Program-made: the position numbers and the translations under genes
In this document: piece by piece, positions 54,546 through 63,188 of the stretch
Numbering within the stretch: the stretch's first letter is position 1
Layout: each line of letters starts with the position of its first letter
Assembly (NCBI GenBank): GCA_937927775.1
Contig: CALBEF010000031.1
Span: forward strand, 62,001 to 126,000
Length of the DNA: 64,000 nt
Source of the DNA: an uncultured Anaerolineae bacterium
GTDB lineage: Bacteria; Chloroflexota; Anaerolineae; J036; Brachytrichaceae
Reading direction: 5' to 3'
Notes under the pieces: generated by a model
What the model was told of the DNA's origin: nothing
What the model saw: the letters and a program-made list of their open reading frames with translations, nothing else
Database searches by the model: none

Positions 54546-55031
54546 ATGAACCCGCAACCTTCCCTGATTGATTGGACCGGCGCGCCTGTATCGCGCGCGC
54601 CTGATCGCCTGATGGCTTCAGCCAGCGCCATCATATTCGACGATGCCGGGCGCGTATTGCTCATGCTGCGCGCCGACAACCAGCACTGGGGCATTCCCGG
54701 CGGGCGCGCTGAAATCGGCGAGTCGATCGCGCAGACTGTCGTCCGTGAAGTAGCCGAGGAGACCGGCCTGCGTGTGTCGGTCAAGCGCCTGATCGGCGTC
54801 TACTCTGACCCGGCGCGTTACAGCATTGCCGCGTATCCCAACGGCGACACGGTTCAATTCGTCAACGTGTGCTTCGAGTGTGTCGTCGAAGGCGGCGCGC
54901 TCTGTGGATCGGAAGAAGGGCGCGAGCTGAGATTCTTCGACCCGCAGCAGTTGCCAGCCAATACGCTTCTGGCGCACCGGCTGCGCATCGACGACGCCCT
55001 GGCCCGGCGCGAAGCGGCGTTCATCCGATAG
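54546..55031 (+). CDS. Nudix hydrolase
   Basis: This 161-residue Nudix enzyme cleaves a nucleoside diphosphate linked to another group. The Nudix box is perfect: Gly53-RAEIG-Glu59-SIAQTVV-Arg67-Glu68-VAEETGL (G-x5-E-x7-R-E-U-x-E-E-x-G-U). The N-terminus has ADNQHWGIPGGRAEIGES and the strand ASASAIIFDDAGRVLLMLR. It resembles ADP-ribose pyrophosphatase/MutT-like members that accept several nucleotides; substrate unknown. The ATG at 54546 follows a possible TTG start at 54531. Confidence 0.92.
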   Translation: MNPQPSLIDWTGAPVSRAPDRLMASASAIIFDDAGRVLLMLRADNQHWGIPGGRAEIGESIAQTVVREVAEETGLRVSVKRLIGVYSDPARYSIAAYPNGDTVQFVNVCFECVVEGGALCGSEEGRELRFFDPQQLPANTLLAHRLRIDDALARREAAFIR

Positions 55032-55039
55032 ATTTCCGA

Positions 55040-55076
55040 ATAGATTCCCGGAGTCTTGAAGGCTCCGGGAATCTAT
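55040..55076. terminator. bidirectional terminator-like hairpin
   Basis: Arms ATAGATTCCCGGAG (55040-55053) and CTCCGGGAATCTAT (55063-55076) are perfectly complementary over 14 bp with a 9-nt loop. It lies between the tail-to-tail Nudix and YceI genes, where it can serve both. Confidence 0.75.
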
Positions 55077-55086
55077 AGCGTCTGCC

Positions 55087-55842
55087 CTAACGCGCCACAA
55101 ACTCCAGAGTCAGTTTGGCGTCGTCTTCGGCGCGCAGGATGCCGGCGATGCTCGGCGCCGCAAAGTTGAAACTGCTCATCTTGATCTGGGTTGTGGCCGT
55201 GCCAACGAGCTGGCTGCCATCGTAACGCGCTACCACGTCCCAGGTGACCGGGATGGTGGTGTCGCGCACGGTCATGTCGCCGGTCATTTTGAAAGTCAGC
55301 TCCTGCCCGATCTCGTAGCTGGCGGGAAGCCCTTCATAGGCGGTGGGGACGAATTTGGCGAGCGGATACTTTGCCGACTCCAGCCAGTTGCCACGAATGG
55401 CGCTGTCGCGGCGGTCGCTGTCTGATTTGAGCGCGCTGATATCGACGGTGATTTCGCCCACGATGGTGTTGACGGGGTTTTGAGGGTCGAGCGTAATGTC
55501 GCCGTTGACGATCGTGGTCACGCCGATGGCTGTCGCCAGCTTGTTGTTCTGATTGAGGAACGTTTCGTCCACGGCATACGAAGCTTTGGATTCATCCGGG
55601 ACAATCTTCAAGGTGATGGTGGACGCGCCGGCAGGGGCCGGCTCGGCAGCGGCAGTTGCCTCAGCCGGGGCGGCGCTTTCGGTTGGGGTTGCGGCCGGTG
55701 CAACCGTGGGCGCTGCGGGTTGCGATTGTGTTGTTGCGGTCGGCGCGGCAGTTGGCGCCGGCGCAGCGCCACATGCGCTCAGCGCAATGGCGCCGGCAAG
55801 AACGCTCCCGATCATCATCCGATACGCTGCTGATTGCTTCAT
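55087..55842 (-). CDS. YceI-family lipoprotein
   Basis: This 251-residue protein has a lipoprotein signal ending in ALSAC with Cys24, then an Ala/Pro/Thr linker to about residue 72. The C-terminal YceI lipocalin-like barrel has DESKASYAVDETFLNQNNKLATAIGVT, VGEITVDISALKSDSDRRDSAIRGNWLESAKYPLAKFVPTAYE, a TFKMTGDMTVRDTTIPVTWDVVARY strand and ILRAEDDAKLTLEFVAR. YceI proteins bind isoprenoid or lipid-like molecules in the envelope. The start is followed by the usual KQSAAYRMMIGSVLAG signal. Confidence 0.93.
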   Translation of the reverse strand: MKQSAAYRMMIGSVLAGAIALSACGAAPAPTAAPTATTQSQPAAPTVAPAATPTESAAPAEATAAAEPAPAGASTITLKIVPDESKASYAVDETFLNQNNKLATAIGVTTIVNGDITLDPQNPVNTIVGEITVDISALKSDSDRRDSAIRGNWLESAKYPLAKFVPTAYEGLPASYEIGQELTFKMTGDMTVRDTTIPVTWDVVARYDGSQLVGTATTQIKMSSFNFAAPSIAGILRAEDDAKLTLEFVAR

Positions 55843-55893
55843 CTCTCTACACTCCTTATTCCGTCATGGCGTGACGCACGGTGAATCTGCCCT

Positions 55894-56106
55894 TCAGTCC
55901 AACTCGGGCATTGTGAGGCCGGCGTCGCGCAAAACAATGAGTTTGCACACGCTTGTTAGCCTCGCGTGAATCTTTCCGGGCAGTCTGATGAGAATAACGA
56001 GCGAGAGAGTGAGCGGAAGGTGAGAACTCCCTGAGAGATTGTAAGGCGTTCTGTCCGGCTGCTGATGCTTCAGCGCCGCAATGATGCGCTGACGGTTGTT
56101 CATCAT
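55894..56106 (-). pseudogene. remnant of a uroporphyrinogen decarboxylase-family (MtaA/URO-D-like) gene
   Basis: The frame starts with a strong AAGGGGG ribosome binding site and MMNNRQRIIAALKHQQPDRTPYN, which is the standard N-terminus of URO-D-family methyltransferases (NRxRVLAALxHxxPDRxPxx). After about 23 residues the similarity stops and a stop codon comes at 70 residues; the family is usually about 330-380 residues. The rest of the gene is not found downstream, where an unrelated gene lies on the other side of YceI. It looks like a 5' fragment left by a deletion. Confidence 0.55.
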
Positions 56107-56145
56107 GTTTTCCCCCTTGCGAATAGGTGCCGGACGCCCAGGATC

Positions 56146-57507
56146 TTATCCACGTCGAGACGATCCTCCATCCCCGGCCAGCCGCTCCATGTATGCCCGA
56201 ATCGGCGGCACGGCCAGCAGCCGGTCGCGGAAGAAGTCGTTGGCGATGTCGATCAGCTCGGTGCGCGCCGTCTCCGCCAGATCGACAAAAGCCTGGCCGG
56301 TCTGGCGCAGCGACAGCGCCTTGCGGAGTTGTAGCAGGCGGCCGGCGATCGCCTTCTCTTCCTCGCCTTCCAGCGCGTCGATCACGGTGAAGATGAGCTG
56401 GTCGGCCTGGGCAATGAGGTTTTCCAGCGCCATGTCCTGACCCAGGTGCAGCGCCTCATCCAGCGAGCGCACCAATGCCCAGCCCTGATAAAGCGCCGCC
56501 GCCGGCTCGTCGAACAGTTCGCGCACATAGGCCGCCTCGACGTACTGGCCGTTCAGCCGAAAGATGTTGTACAGCCGTTTGGCCACCTTGCCATAGTTCA
56601 CGTCCTCGGCCAGATATTTGCGCACTTCCTTTTCCAGTTGGCCGATGTAGTGATCGACGGCGTCCGCCGCAACCTGTTTGGCCAGTTTGGCGAAGATGGG
56701 GATCGACGCCGCCTCCAGATAGACTTCCTGGAAGTACGGATCGAGATAGCCGTCCAGGGGCGTGATCGCGCCGTCGGGAGCTTCCCAGGTCACGTCGAAC
56801 ATATTGCTGGCGTTGGCCAGCCGGCCGCGTTGCGGATCGGCGATGATCCAATCCATCTTGCACCAGCCGGGGTCCTGCGCCACCTCGTCCCACGTGATGA
56901 CAGCCGGCGCGCCGTCCAGTCGCTCGACTTCCACACGCCCGGCCTGCACTTCTTCCGCCGTCCAGCCGATGGAGCTGCCGGCCTTGAGCTTGCGCCCGTT
57001 GCGCATCACCTCATACGGGTAATTGCCGAAGCGCACCTGGATCAACTGATACGTCGGCCCCTTGAGCGTGCCCAGCGCCTTGTCGCGCAGCACGCGCGCC
57101 AGGATGCGGCAGGCTTCCTCGCGCGATAACGCGCGAATGTTCACCCGCTCAAAGTAGTCGGCGTCGCCGGGGTACGTCTGCACTTTGGATTGCGCCGCCG
57201 AGCCGGACAACGAAAGCGCCGTCTCGACCACGCCCGGCTCGTCGTAGATCTCCACCAGCCGGCCCACCTCGCGGAAATGCTCCAGCTCAGCCGGACTGAA
57301 GTCGAGCATGGTGATCTTGTGGCCGAAGACGCCGGACCGCGTGTCGTATTCCACCGCGTCGGCGCTATGTCCGACGGCCATGGCCGCCAGCCATTGCAGC
57401 GCCTCTTCCTCATCGATCTCGACGCCCATGCGCCGGGCTGATTCAATGATCTGCGCGAGTTCCTGTTGTGGCGTCGTGTGTCGTTCGGGTTGCGCTGCGT
57501 CGGCCAT
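56146..57507 (-). CDS. conserved-looking protein of unknown function (453 aa)
   Basis: I do not recognise this protein. The start at 57507 has AGGAGGAC just upstream; a longer frame exists but would begin in non-coding-like sequence. The chain is soluble, acidic and mostly helical in its C-terminal half, where RLYNIFRLNGQYVEAAYVRELFDEPAAALYQGWALV and ALSLRQTGQAFVDLAETARTELIDIANDFFRDRLLAVPP look like long helical bundles. The N-terminal half includes VRFGNYPYEVMRNGRKLKAGSSIGWTAEEVQAGRVEVERLDG, a beta-rich stretch. No metal or nucleotide motif is seen. It lies 67 bp downstream of the SseB-like gene on the same strand. Confidence 0.75.
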   Translation of the reverse strand: MADAAQPERHTTPQQELAQIIESARRMGVEIDEEEALQWLAAMAVGHSADAVEYDTRSGVFGHKITMLDFSPAELEHFREVGRLVEIYDEPGVVETALSLSGSAAQSKVQTYPGDADYFERVNIRALSREEACRILARVLRDKALGTLKGPTYQLIQVRFGNYPYEVMRNGRKLKAGSSIGWTAEEVQAGRVEVERLDGAPAVITWDEVAQDPGWCKMDWIIADPQRGRLANASNMFDVTWEAPDGAITPLDGYLDPYFQEVYLEAASIPIFAKLAKQVAADAVDHYIGQLEKEVRKYLAEDVNYGKVAKRLYNIFRLNGQYVEAAYVRELFDEPAAALYQGWALVRSLDEALHLGQDMALENLIAQADQLIFTVIDALEGEEEKAIAGRLLQLRKALSLRQTGQAFVDLAETARTELIDIANDFFRDRLLAVPPIRAYMERLAGDGGSSRRG

Positions 57508-57574
57508 TTGAGTTGTCCTCCTGATTTTGTGAAACCACGTCCCCTGAGCGCGCGGGCCGGCTGCGCGATTTCCA

Positions 57575-58324
57575 TCACGCCGCCATGACTGCTTTGGCAA
57601 AGCCGGCCACAAACAGGCGCGGCGCCACCGGCCCGGCGCAATTGAACACAATGCCGTCGATCGGCAGGCTCTGCAAATCGTCGAAGAGAATCTCTCCTGA
57701 AGTCTTCACCGTTTGCGCCTCAAACTTCAGCCCGCCATCGCCCCGATCGCGCAGAAATGCGTCGAGCGTGTCCGGCGCAGTGAATACGGCGGCCAGCTTG
57801 CGTCCGCGCTTGTCGGGGGCCAGGGTCAGCGCGCGCCCCTCGCCTTCGAGTCGTTGCGTCACAACGTAGAAGGCGTCGAAGCGTTTGATCAGACTGAGGT
57901 CGGGCTGCGGCGTTGCCAGGGTGCGCTCCACTTTCACGGCGCGCGCCCACTGCTGCAGCGCCGGGATCTGATCGCCGCGATAGTGCAATTCGGGCGGCGA
58001 GTACGCATTGACGCGGATGACATCCACTTCGTCGGGCAGGTTGGCAAATAACTCGTCGCCGGCGATGGTGATGAAGTGCTCGCCCAGCGCCCCTGCGCCG
58101 ACCGTTGCCAGACAGTCGGCATACGCCTGCCTGTCTGTGCACAGAAACAAATAGCGCTGCCCCGCGCTATCCTTCAGCCGCAACAGCGCAATCTGCCCGC
58201 GCTCGTCGCGCGCAGCCGGCACATGCCAGCCGGCGTGATCCAGGAACAGCCGGAGCAGCGCATGGCTCGACCGGCTGCCGTCCAGAGTGGCCTGCATGGC
58301 CTGCCGAAGATCGTGGTCGTTCAC
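57575..58324 (-). CDS. SseB-like protein (tentative)
   Basis: This is a 249-residue soluble protein with a GTG start and AGGA upstream. The C-terminal 100 residues have the pattern of SseB-type domains: LAAVFTAPDTLDAFLRDRG, a loop, then LFDDLQSLPIDGIVFNCAGPVAPRLFVAGFAKAVM, where a Pro/Gly turn follows a GIVFN strand. The first half (residues 1-110) includes YLFLCTDRQAYADCLATVGAGALGEHFITIAGDELFANLPDEVDVIRVN. SseB relates to serine-sensitivity and type III secretion-like proteins but is biochemically unclear. Confidence in the family is low. Confidence 0.7.
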   Translation of the reverse strand: MNDHDLRQAMQATLDGSRSSHALLRLFLDHAGWHVPAARDERGQIALLRLKDSAGQRYLFLCTDRQAYADCLATVGAGALGEHFITIAGDELFANLPDEVDVIRVNAYSPPELHYRGDQIPALQQWARAVKVERTLATPQPDLSLIKRFDAFYVVTQRLEGEGRALTLAPDKRGRKLAAVFTAPDTLDAFLRDRGDGGLKFEAQTVKTSGEILFDDLQSLPIDGIVFNCAGPVAPRLFVAGFAKAVMAA

Positions 58325-58424
58325 GGGTCGTCATCCTGCCCACAGCAAAGGGCTCCGGGTGATTGTACCCATAAGAAATGCGCCCATCGCTGTCCGGTTC
58401 GTGGAGGTCGCGCGTTGCGCCGTC

Positions 58425-60161
58425 TCAATCTTCGATCGCCGCCTGTTGCGTGTTGATCTGCCGGATGATGGCCGGGTCGAACTTGGGCTTGCGCTGGCAG
58501 GTGTGCAACCCGTTCACCTCCTGCTCGACATCGGTGAGCTGGGTGTAGCAGAAGCCGAACATGTTCGGGTTGCAGAGCAGCGTCTCGGTCAGCGCCCTGT
58601 AGCGCGCCAGAAATTCCTCCGCGCTGCGCGGGCGGTTGCCGTAGCCCCAACTCCTGTCGTCGGACTGCCCGGGGTTCCACCAGATGCCGCCATACTCAGA
58701 GACGAAGTAGGGTTGTCCCTGATACGGCGCGTCGTGCTGGGGGAAATTGCGCCAGGCGTCTTCGCCCGTCAACTTGAACAGCTCGTAGGTCTGCGCAAAG
58801 CGAGCCGGGTCCTGCTCGTAGTTGTGGCAGTCGTAGATGTCGGTTTCGACGTGCACGTAGCCGCTGGCGTCGATGACGGGCCGCGTCTGGTCGAGCGTCT
58901 TGGTGATGCGGTAAACCGCGCGCAGGAGTTCCGGATTTTGATGGGTCGGCGTTTCGTTGAAGGGGCACCAGCCGATGATGGATGGGTGATTGAAGTCGCG
59001 CTCGACCACTTCGACCCACTCCGGCAGGAAGCGCTCCAGCGCCTGCGGGTGGGCCGTGTCGATCCCCCAACTGGGGAATTCGCCCCACACCAGGTAGCCC
59101 AGCCGGTCGGCCCAGCACAGGAATCGCTCTTCGAACACTTTCTGGTGCAGCCGGGCGCCGTTGAAGCCCATCGCCATCGATAGTTCGATATCCCGGCGCA
59201 GCGCCTCGTCGCTGGGCGCAGTGTAGATGCCATCGGGGTAGAAGCCCTGATCCAGAATCAGGCGTTGAAAAACCGAACGGTTGTTGATGAGCACACGCTT
59301 GCCCGCGATGCGCACATCGCGCAATCCGAAGTAGCTCTGCGCCTCATCCACGACCTGATCGCCCTGTCTGAGGGTGAACGTGATGTCGTACAGGAACGGG
59401 TCGCCCGGCCCCCACAGGCGCGGGTTGGGCACGCTCAACGTGAAGGCGCACTGCCCGTTGGCGCTGATGGCTGTTTCGGTCTGGCACACAGGCGCCCCCT
59501 CAGCCGAGACCGCCGCGCGCAGGGTCAACCCCTCGGCAGGGCCGTCGACGCCGATGTGGACGGTCAGGCTGCCCTGGTTGGGGTCTGTGAAGTAGCGCGG
59601 CCGGCGCAGACAGGTGGAGGGGACGGCCTCGAGCCACACGGTTTGCCAGATGCCGGTCGTGCGTGTGTAGAAGCAGGCGTAGGACTCGTAGCGATCGGAC
59701 TGCTTGCCGGTTGGCTGCAGGGGGCTGCGCGTGTCGTCGGCGGCGAACACAGTCAGCGTGTTCTGGCCAGGGGCGAGGTAAGGCGTGATTTCGAGCGTGA
59801 AGGAGGCATAGCCGCCCAGATGCCGGCCGGCCAACTGCCCATTGACCCACACCGTTGCGGCGTAGTCCACCGCGCCGAAGTGCGCCAGAATGCGCCTGCC
59901 CTGCCAGTCTTCGGGCAGGGTGAACGCGCGCCGGTACCACACGCCGGCCATGAAGTCCTTGTCGCCGATGCCGGACAGTTCACTTTCCGGGCAGAAGGGC
60001 ACGGTGATCGTCCCGGCGAACAGCTTGCCCTGGTGCAATCCACGCTCCAGGCCCGATAGTCCGGGGTCGATCTCGAATTCCCACGCGCCGTTCAGGTTCT
60101 GCCAATCGGCCCGAACCCACTGAGGGCGGGGATATTCCGGGCGAGGCGTTTCGTTTCCCAT
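58425..60161 (-). CDS. glycoside hydrolase family 2 protein (beta-galactosidase/beta-glucuronidase-like)
   Basis: This 578-residue enzyme has the GH2 three-domain core: a jelly-roll sugar-binding domain (WQNLNGAWEFEID... VWYRRAFTLPEDWQGRRILAHFGAVDYAATVWVNGQLAGRHLGGYASFTLEITPYL), an immunoglobulin-like domain and the TIM barrel. The acid/base Glu is in GWCPFNET and the nucleophile Glu in PYFVSEYGG. It lacks a signal peptide and the C-terminal domains of large beta-galactosidases (~1000 residues), as in compact beta-glucuronidase-like members. It would remove a terminal beta-linked sugar in the cytoplasm. It lies downstream of the diol dehydratase genes, gap 93 bp. Confidence 0.92.
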   Translation of the reverse strand: MGNETPRPEYPRPQWVRADWQNLNGAWEFEIDPGLSGLERGLHQGKLFAGTITVPFCPESELSGIGDKDFMAGVWYRRAFTLPEDWQGRRILAHFGAVDYAATVWVNGQLAGRHLGGYASFTLEITPYLAPGQNTLTVFAADDTRSPLQPTGKQSDRYESYACFYTRTTGIWQTVWLEAVPSTCLRRPRYFTDPNQGSLTVHIGVDGPAEGLTLRAAVSAEGAPVCQTETAISANGQCAFTLSVPNPRLWGPGDPFLYDITFTLRQGDQVVDEAQSYFGLRDVRIAGKRVLINNRSVFQRLILDQGFYPDGIYTAPSDEALRRDIELSMAMGFNGARLHQKVFEERFLCWADRLGYLVWGEFPSWGIDTAHPQALERFLPEWVEVVERDFNHPSIIGWCPFNETPTHQNPELLRAVYRITKTLDQTRPVIDASGYVHVETDIYDCHNYEQDPARFAQTYELFKLTGEDAWRNFPQHDAPYQGQPYFVSEYGGIWWNPGQSDDRSWGYGNRPRSAEEFLARYRALTETLLCNPNMFGFCYTQLTDVEQEVNGLHTCQRKPKFDPAIIRQINTQQAAIED

Positions 60162-60254
60162 CTTGCTTTAATCCTCTTGTGATTGGATTTACGCATCATA
60201 GTCTGACTGCGGCAAGCGGGCGAAGCCGATGCTTTTGGGCAAACTGTCCGTCGT

Positions 60255-60656
60255 CTATGCGCGCAACAAGCCACGCTGAAGATAGACCCCGGCTGCTTCG
60301 CGCACCCAGCGGCCCGTCTCGACCGCCCCGTACATTTGTTCCAACCGCGTTGCCAGCGCAATGATCTCGGCATACGTCGAGCGCCCCGGCCGCAGCGCCT
60401 CGTACATCTGCAATAACTCATCGTTGGGCACGGCGGTCAACTCGGCTGCGCGCGCCAGCGCGTCGGCCAGTTGCGGGTAGCCGGCCTGCCGGGCAATCCG
60501 GGCCTGCGCGCGCAACGTCTCCGCGCTGATCTGCAAATCGGCAAAGCTGAGTTCGCCGGCCCGCAGCGCATCCGGCGTGATCCCCATCAACGGTCTCCCG
60601 CTGGCTGCCTGCACTCGCTCAGTGGCATTCTCGCCCAACGGATACGCATACTCCAT
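60255..60656 (-). CDS. diol/glycerol dehydratase small (gamma) subunit
   Basis: This 133-residue subunit of the B12-dependent dehydratase has the start at 60656, supported by GGAGG upstream. The sequence follows PduE/DhaB3 closely: MEYAYPLGENATERVQAASGRPLMGITPDALRAGELSFADLQISAETLRAQARIARQAG, ELTAVPNDELLQMYEALRPGRSTYAEIIALA and the end REAAGVYLQRGLLR. Some family small subunits carry a longer N-terminal targeting helix for microcompartments; here the chain begins right at the core, so no compartment-targeting peptide is seen. The gap to the fused large/medium gene (73 bp) holds a repeat. Confidence 0.93.
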   Translation of the reverse strand: MEYAYPLGENATERVQAASGRPLMGITPDALRAGELSFADLQISAETLRAQARIARQAGYPQLADALARAAELTAVPNDELLQMYEALRPGRSTYAEIIALATRLEQMYGAVETGRWVREAAGVYLQRGLLRA

Positions 60657-60686
60657 ACGCTCTCCATCCTCCACCTTCAACCCGCC

Positions 60687-60730
60687 TCAATCGTCAATCG
60701 TCAATTGACAATCGTCAATTCCAAATCGTC
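60687..60730. repeat. heptameric tandem repeat between dehydratase genes
   Basis: Five or six CAATCGT/CAATTGA units, like those at 20173-20281, fill the gap between the two dehydratase genes and so lie within the operon. Confidence 0.85.
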
Positions 60731-62981
60731 ACACGTCCGGCTCCCAGTCGAACCACAATTCAGCGGGCGGTTGCTCGCGCACCGCTTCCGTCTCGCGCCG
60801 GTGCAGCAACGTGGTCTTGACGATCAACCGCAAGCGCGCCCAGTTATCGACCTGCACCGGCACAGGCGTCACGGCCAGTCCTTTGGCGTAACGGGCCGCG
60901 TTTTGGCCGATCTGTTCGTAGCTTTGCAATGTCAGGCTGGGCGACTGTGGAAACAGTTCCAGATTGTTCAGCCGGGGCAGGCCGCGTTTCTGGATCATCG
61001 CTGTGCCGCGCGATTGCAGGCCGATGGCAATGCCCGATCCGCTCAGTTGCGCGCCGGCGTGCGCAATGGCGGCCAGATCGGCGCTGTGATAGACCTTGAC
61101 CACGCGCCCGAACAGGCCCTCTCTGGCGATGCCGGTCAGGAGGGCGGCCAGCACGTCTTCGTGCGACAACCCGCCGATGGTGCGGATGAGCGATGCGCCA
61201 AACGCCGGCCCAACCGCGACCACGACTTCAGGCTGAGTCACGACCCGCGCCGGCCCGATCTCGCGCAGGGTGGGCAGCGGCTGACCGATGTTGTCATCTA
61301 TAAAATCGCGCGGCGAGCGGGCCTGCGGCACGCGCTGGATTTCATCCCAGCGCGCGCCTTCGACGCGATAGCCGGTGCCGGGGCCGCGATAGTCGTTGGG
61401 ATCGTTAATCGCGCTGCGCACGCCAAAGCGCGCCGGGCTGCCGTCTTGTGGCGCGAAGATGGCCGACGGTTGCAGATAGTCGCCGGCCACGCGCTGCCGG
61501 CCCATCTCCAGCACGTTTGCGGCAATGTCATCGAAGCCGCGCCGTTGCAACGCGCGCGCAATGTCGAGCATCGTGATCGCGCTGTTCAGGAAGCGGTCGG
61601 CGGCAGCCAGGTCGGCCGCCACATCGCGCGCCGGCATATCGTCGCTGCTGTGGCCGGTTGTGGCCGCCTCGACTTCTTCATCCGTCACCGGCGGCAATCC
61701 CAGTTCTGCGAACACGGCTTGAATCGCTTGCGCCGCCCGGCGACGCACAGCCAGCGCGCTGTCTTCGCGGATCGGGCGCAGGCCGGCGTCGATCTGCATG
61801 TCGCGCTGGAGGATGGCCCAGTCGTCAAAATCCTCGGCGTCGAAGTTGCCGCCGCCGAACAGGTTGTCGCGGCGCGGCACGGCGCTGTAGCCGGAAGTGA
61901 TGAAGTCTGTGCCAGGGAGCAGTTGCAGCATCAGCTTGGCCGTTTTGCGGATGGCCGAATGCGAGGCCAGCGCGTCGTTGCCTGACGCCACTTCGAGGCC
62001 GAGCATGGCGGCCAGCAGATTTTCGGCCAGCACGGCGCGCACGCCGCCCGGCAGCGATTCGGGCAGCGCAATGCACGAGATCGACCCGTTTTGCACGCCC
62101 TGGCTGCCGGCTCCGCGCGTCACCAGCAGACAGCGCGCTTCCAGATACAACATCGAACAGCCCTCGGCGTGCCCCATTAACGCTTCTGACCCTGTGCCGG
62201 AGGTGAAGCGAATCTTGACCCCGCGCGAAGCGTAGGCCGCAGCCAGAAACGCTTTCGACCACGGCGTGTCGTCGCCGTCCACGAAGGCGCGCTCTGTGCC
62301 ATACACCGACAGCGTTTCGGCGTAACTGGTCAGTCCCTTCAGCGCCAGGCGCAGGCCCAGCGATTCTTCAACCGAGCATTGTGTCAGCGCGCCGCCGGCC
62401 CCGGTTTGCGCGCCGATCAGGATGGAAAGCGCGTTAAACGGGGCATAGCGCGCAATGCCGACGGTTGTTTCAATTTCGGCAAAGCCGCGCAGCGCGGCCT
62501 CAGCGGCATCGGCGGCCAGCAGCGCGGGATGATGGCGGCGATTGGTGACGTGCGCCTGGTTAGCCGGCGCGCGGCGCTGGCGCATCTTCGCCAGCCCCAT
62601 CATCATCTCCAGCGCGTTCATGCCGGCGATGATGTCAACCAGTTTGGCCGGCGTGCAGCCGCCGGCCAGCCGCTGAATCTGGGCGCGCGGGACGTTGATA
62701 TCCACCAGCATGCGCGCCAGCTCCAGCGACGGTGTCGCCATCGCCTGCTCCGCCACAGCCAGGTCCAGGCCGTGATCTGCAATGAAGAGATCGAGCGTGT
62801 CGAATTGCGCGCGCGGCTTGCCGTCCATCTCAACCACGCGCCCGCCCTCGATGCGCAGGCTGGGCCGGGGATCGCGCGGGCTATCGGCGACGCTCAGGCC
62901 GGCTTCGGGCCACGGCTCGACATACGTCTCTTTGTTGATGTCGCGCTCGGCAAGCAGGGCGAAACGTTTGGAGCGGGTCAT
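60729..62981 (-). CDS. B12-dependent diol/glycerol dehydratase, fused large and medium subunits
   Basis: This 750-residue protein carries PduC/DhaB1 (about residues 1-545) and PduD/DhaB2 (about 560-750) in one chain, subunits that are separate (about 554 and 220 residues) in Klebsiella and Salmonella. All catalytic residues of the large subunit are kept: His in NQAHVTN, Glu in EIETTVGIARYAPFNALS and YGTERAFVDGDDTP, Gln in GSQGVQNG, Asp in EVASGNDALASHS and Ser in TSGYSAVP. The medium part has VVVAVGPAFGASLIRTIGGL, KVYHSADLAAIAHAGAQLSGSGIAIG and NNLELFPQSPSLTLQSY. It converts 1,2-propanediol or glycerol to the aldehyde. No reactivase or microcompartment gene lies nearby. Confidence 0.93.
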   Translation of the reverse strand: MTRSKRFALLAERDINKETYVEPWPEAGLSVADSPRDPRPSLRIEGGRVVEMDGKPRAQFDTLDLFIADHGLDLAVAEQAMATPSLELARMLVDINVPRAQIQRLAGGCTPAKLVDIIAGMNALEMMMGLAKMRQRRAPANQAHVTNRRHHPALLAADAAEAALRGFAEIETTVGIARYAPFNALSILIGAQTGAGGALTQCSVEESLGLRLALKGLTSYAETLSVYGTERAFVDGDDTPWSKAFLAAAYASRGVKIRFTSGTGSEALMGHAEGCSMLYLEARCLLVTRGAGSQGVQNGSISCIALPESLPGGVRAVLAENLLAAMLGLEVASGNDALASHSAIRKTAKLMLQLLPGTDFITSGYSAVPRRDNLFGGGNFDAEDFDDWAILQRDMQIDAGLRPIREDSALAVRRRAAQAIQAVFAELGLPPVTDEEVEAATTGHSSDDMPARDVAADLAAADRFLNSAITMLDIARALQRRGFDDIAANVLEMGRQRVAGDYLQPSAIFAPQDGSPARFGVRSAINDPNDYRGPGTGYRVEGARWDEIQRVPQARSPRDFIDDNIGQPLPTLREIGPARVVTQPEVVVAVGPAFGASLIRTIGGLSHEDVLAALLTGIAREGLFGRVVKVYHSADLAAIAHAGAQLSGSGIAIGLQSRGTAMIQKRGLPRLNNLELFPQSPSLTLQSYEQIGQNAARYAKGLAVTPVPVQVDNWARLRLIVKTTLLHRRETEAVREQPPAELWFDWEPDV

Positions 62982-63066
62982 CTGCTGTCACCTGAGACAC
63001 AAGGATCTGCAAACAGGTTGAGGCCGATTATCCATGCCGGCCTGTGGCATGAGCAAGGAGCAAGGA

Positions 63067-63086
63067 CAAGCCCGGCGGCTTGCCCT
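63067..63086. repeat. intergenic palindromic repeat, copy 2
   Basis: This is the second copy of the 20-bp palindromic sequence at 24622-24641 (19 of 20 bases identical), in the gap between the dehydratase and sortase genes. Confidence 0.5.
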
Positions 63087-63188
63087 ACACACAACCCCGC
63101 CCGGCCCGGCAATGGATATTGAATCTCGCGGCAAACGTTTCAAGCGCCGGGTCACATGTCCGGGCGACGAAGTGCGCATTGCAAGCCA

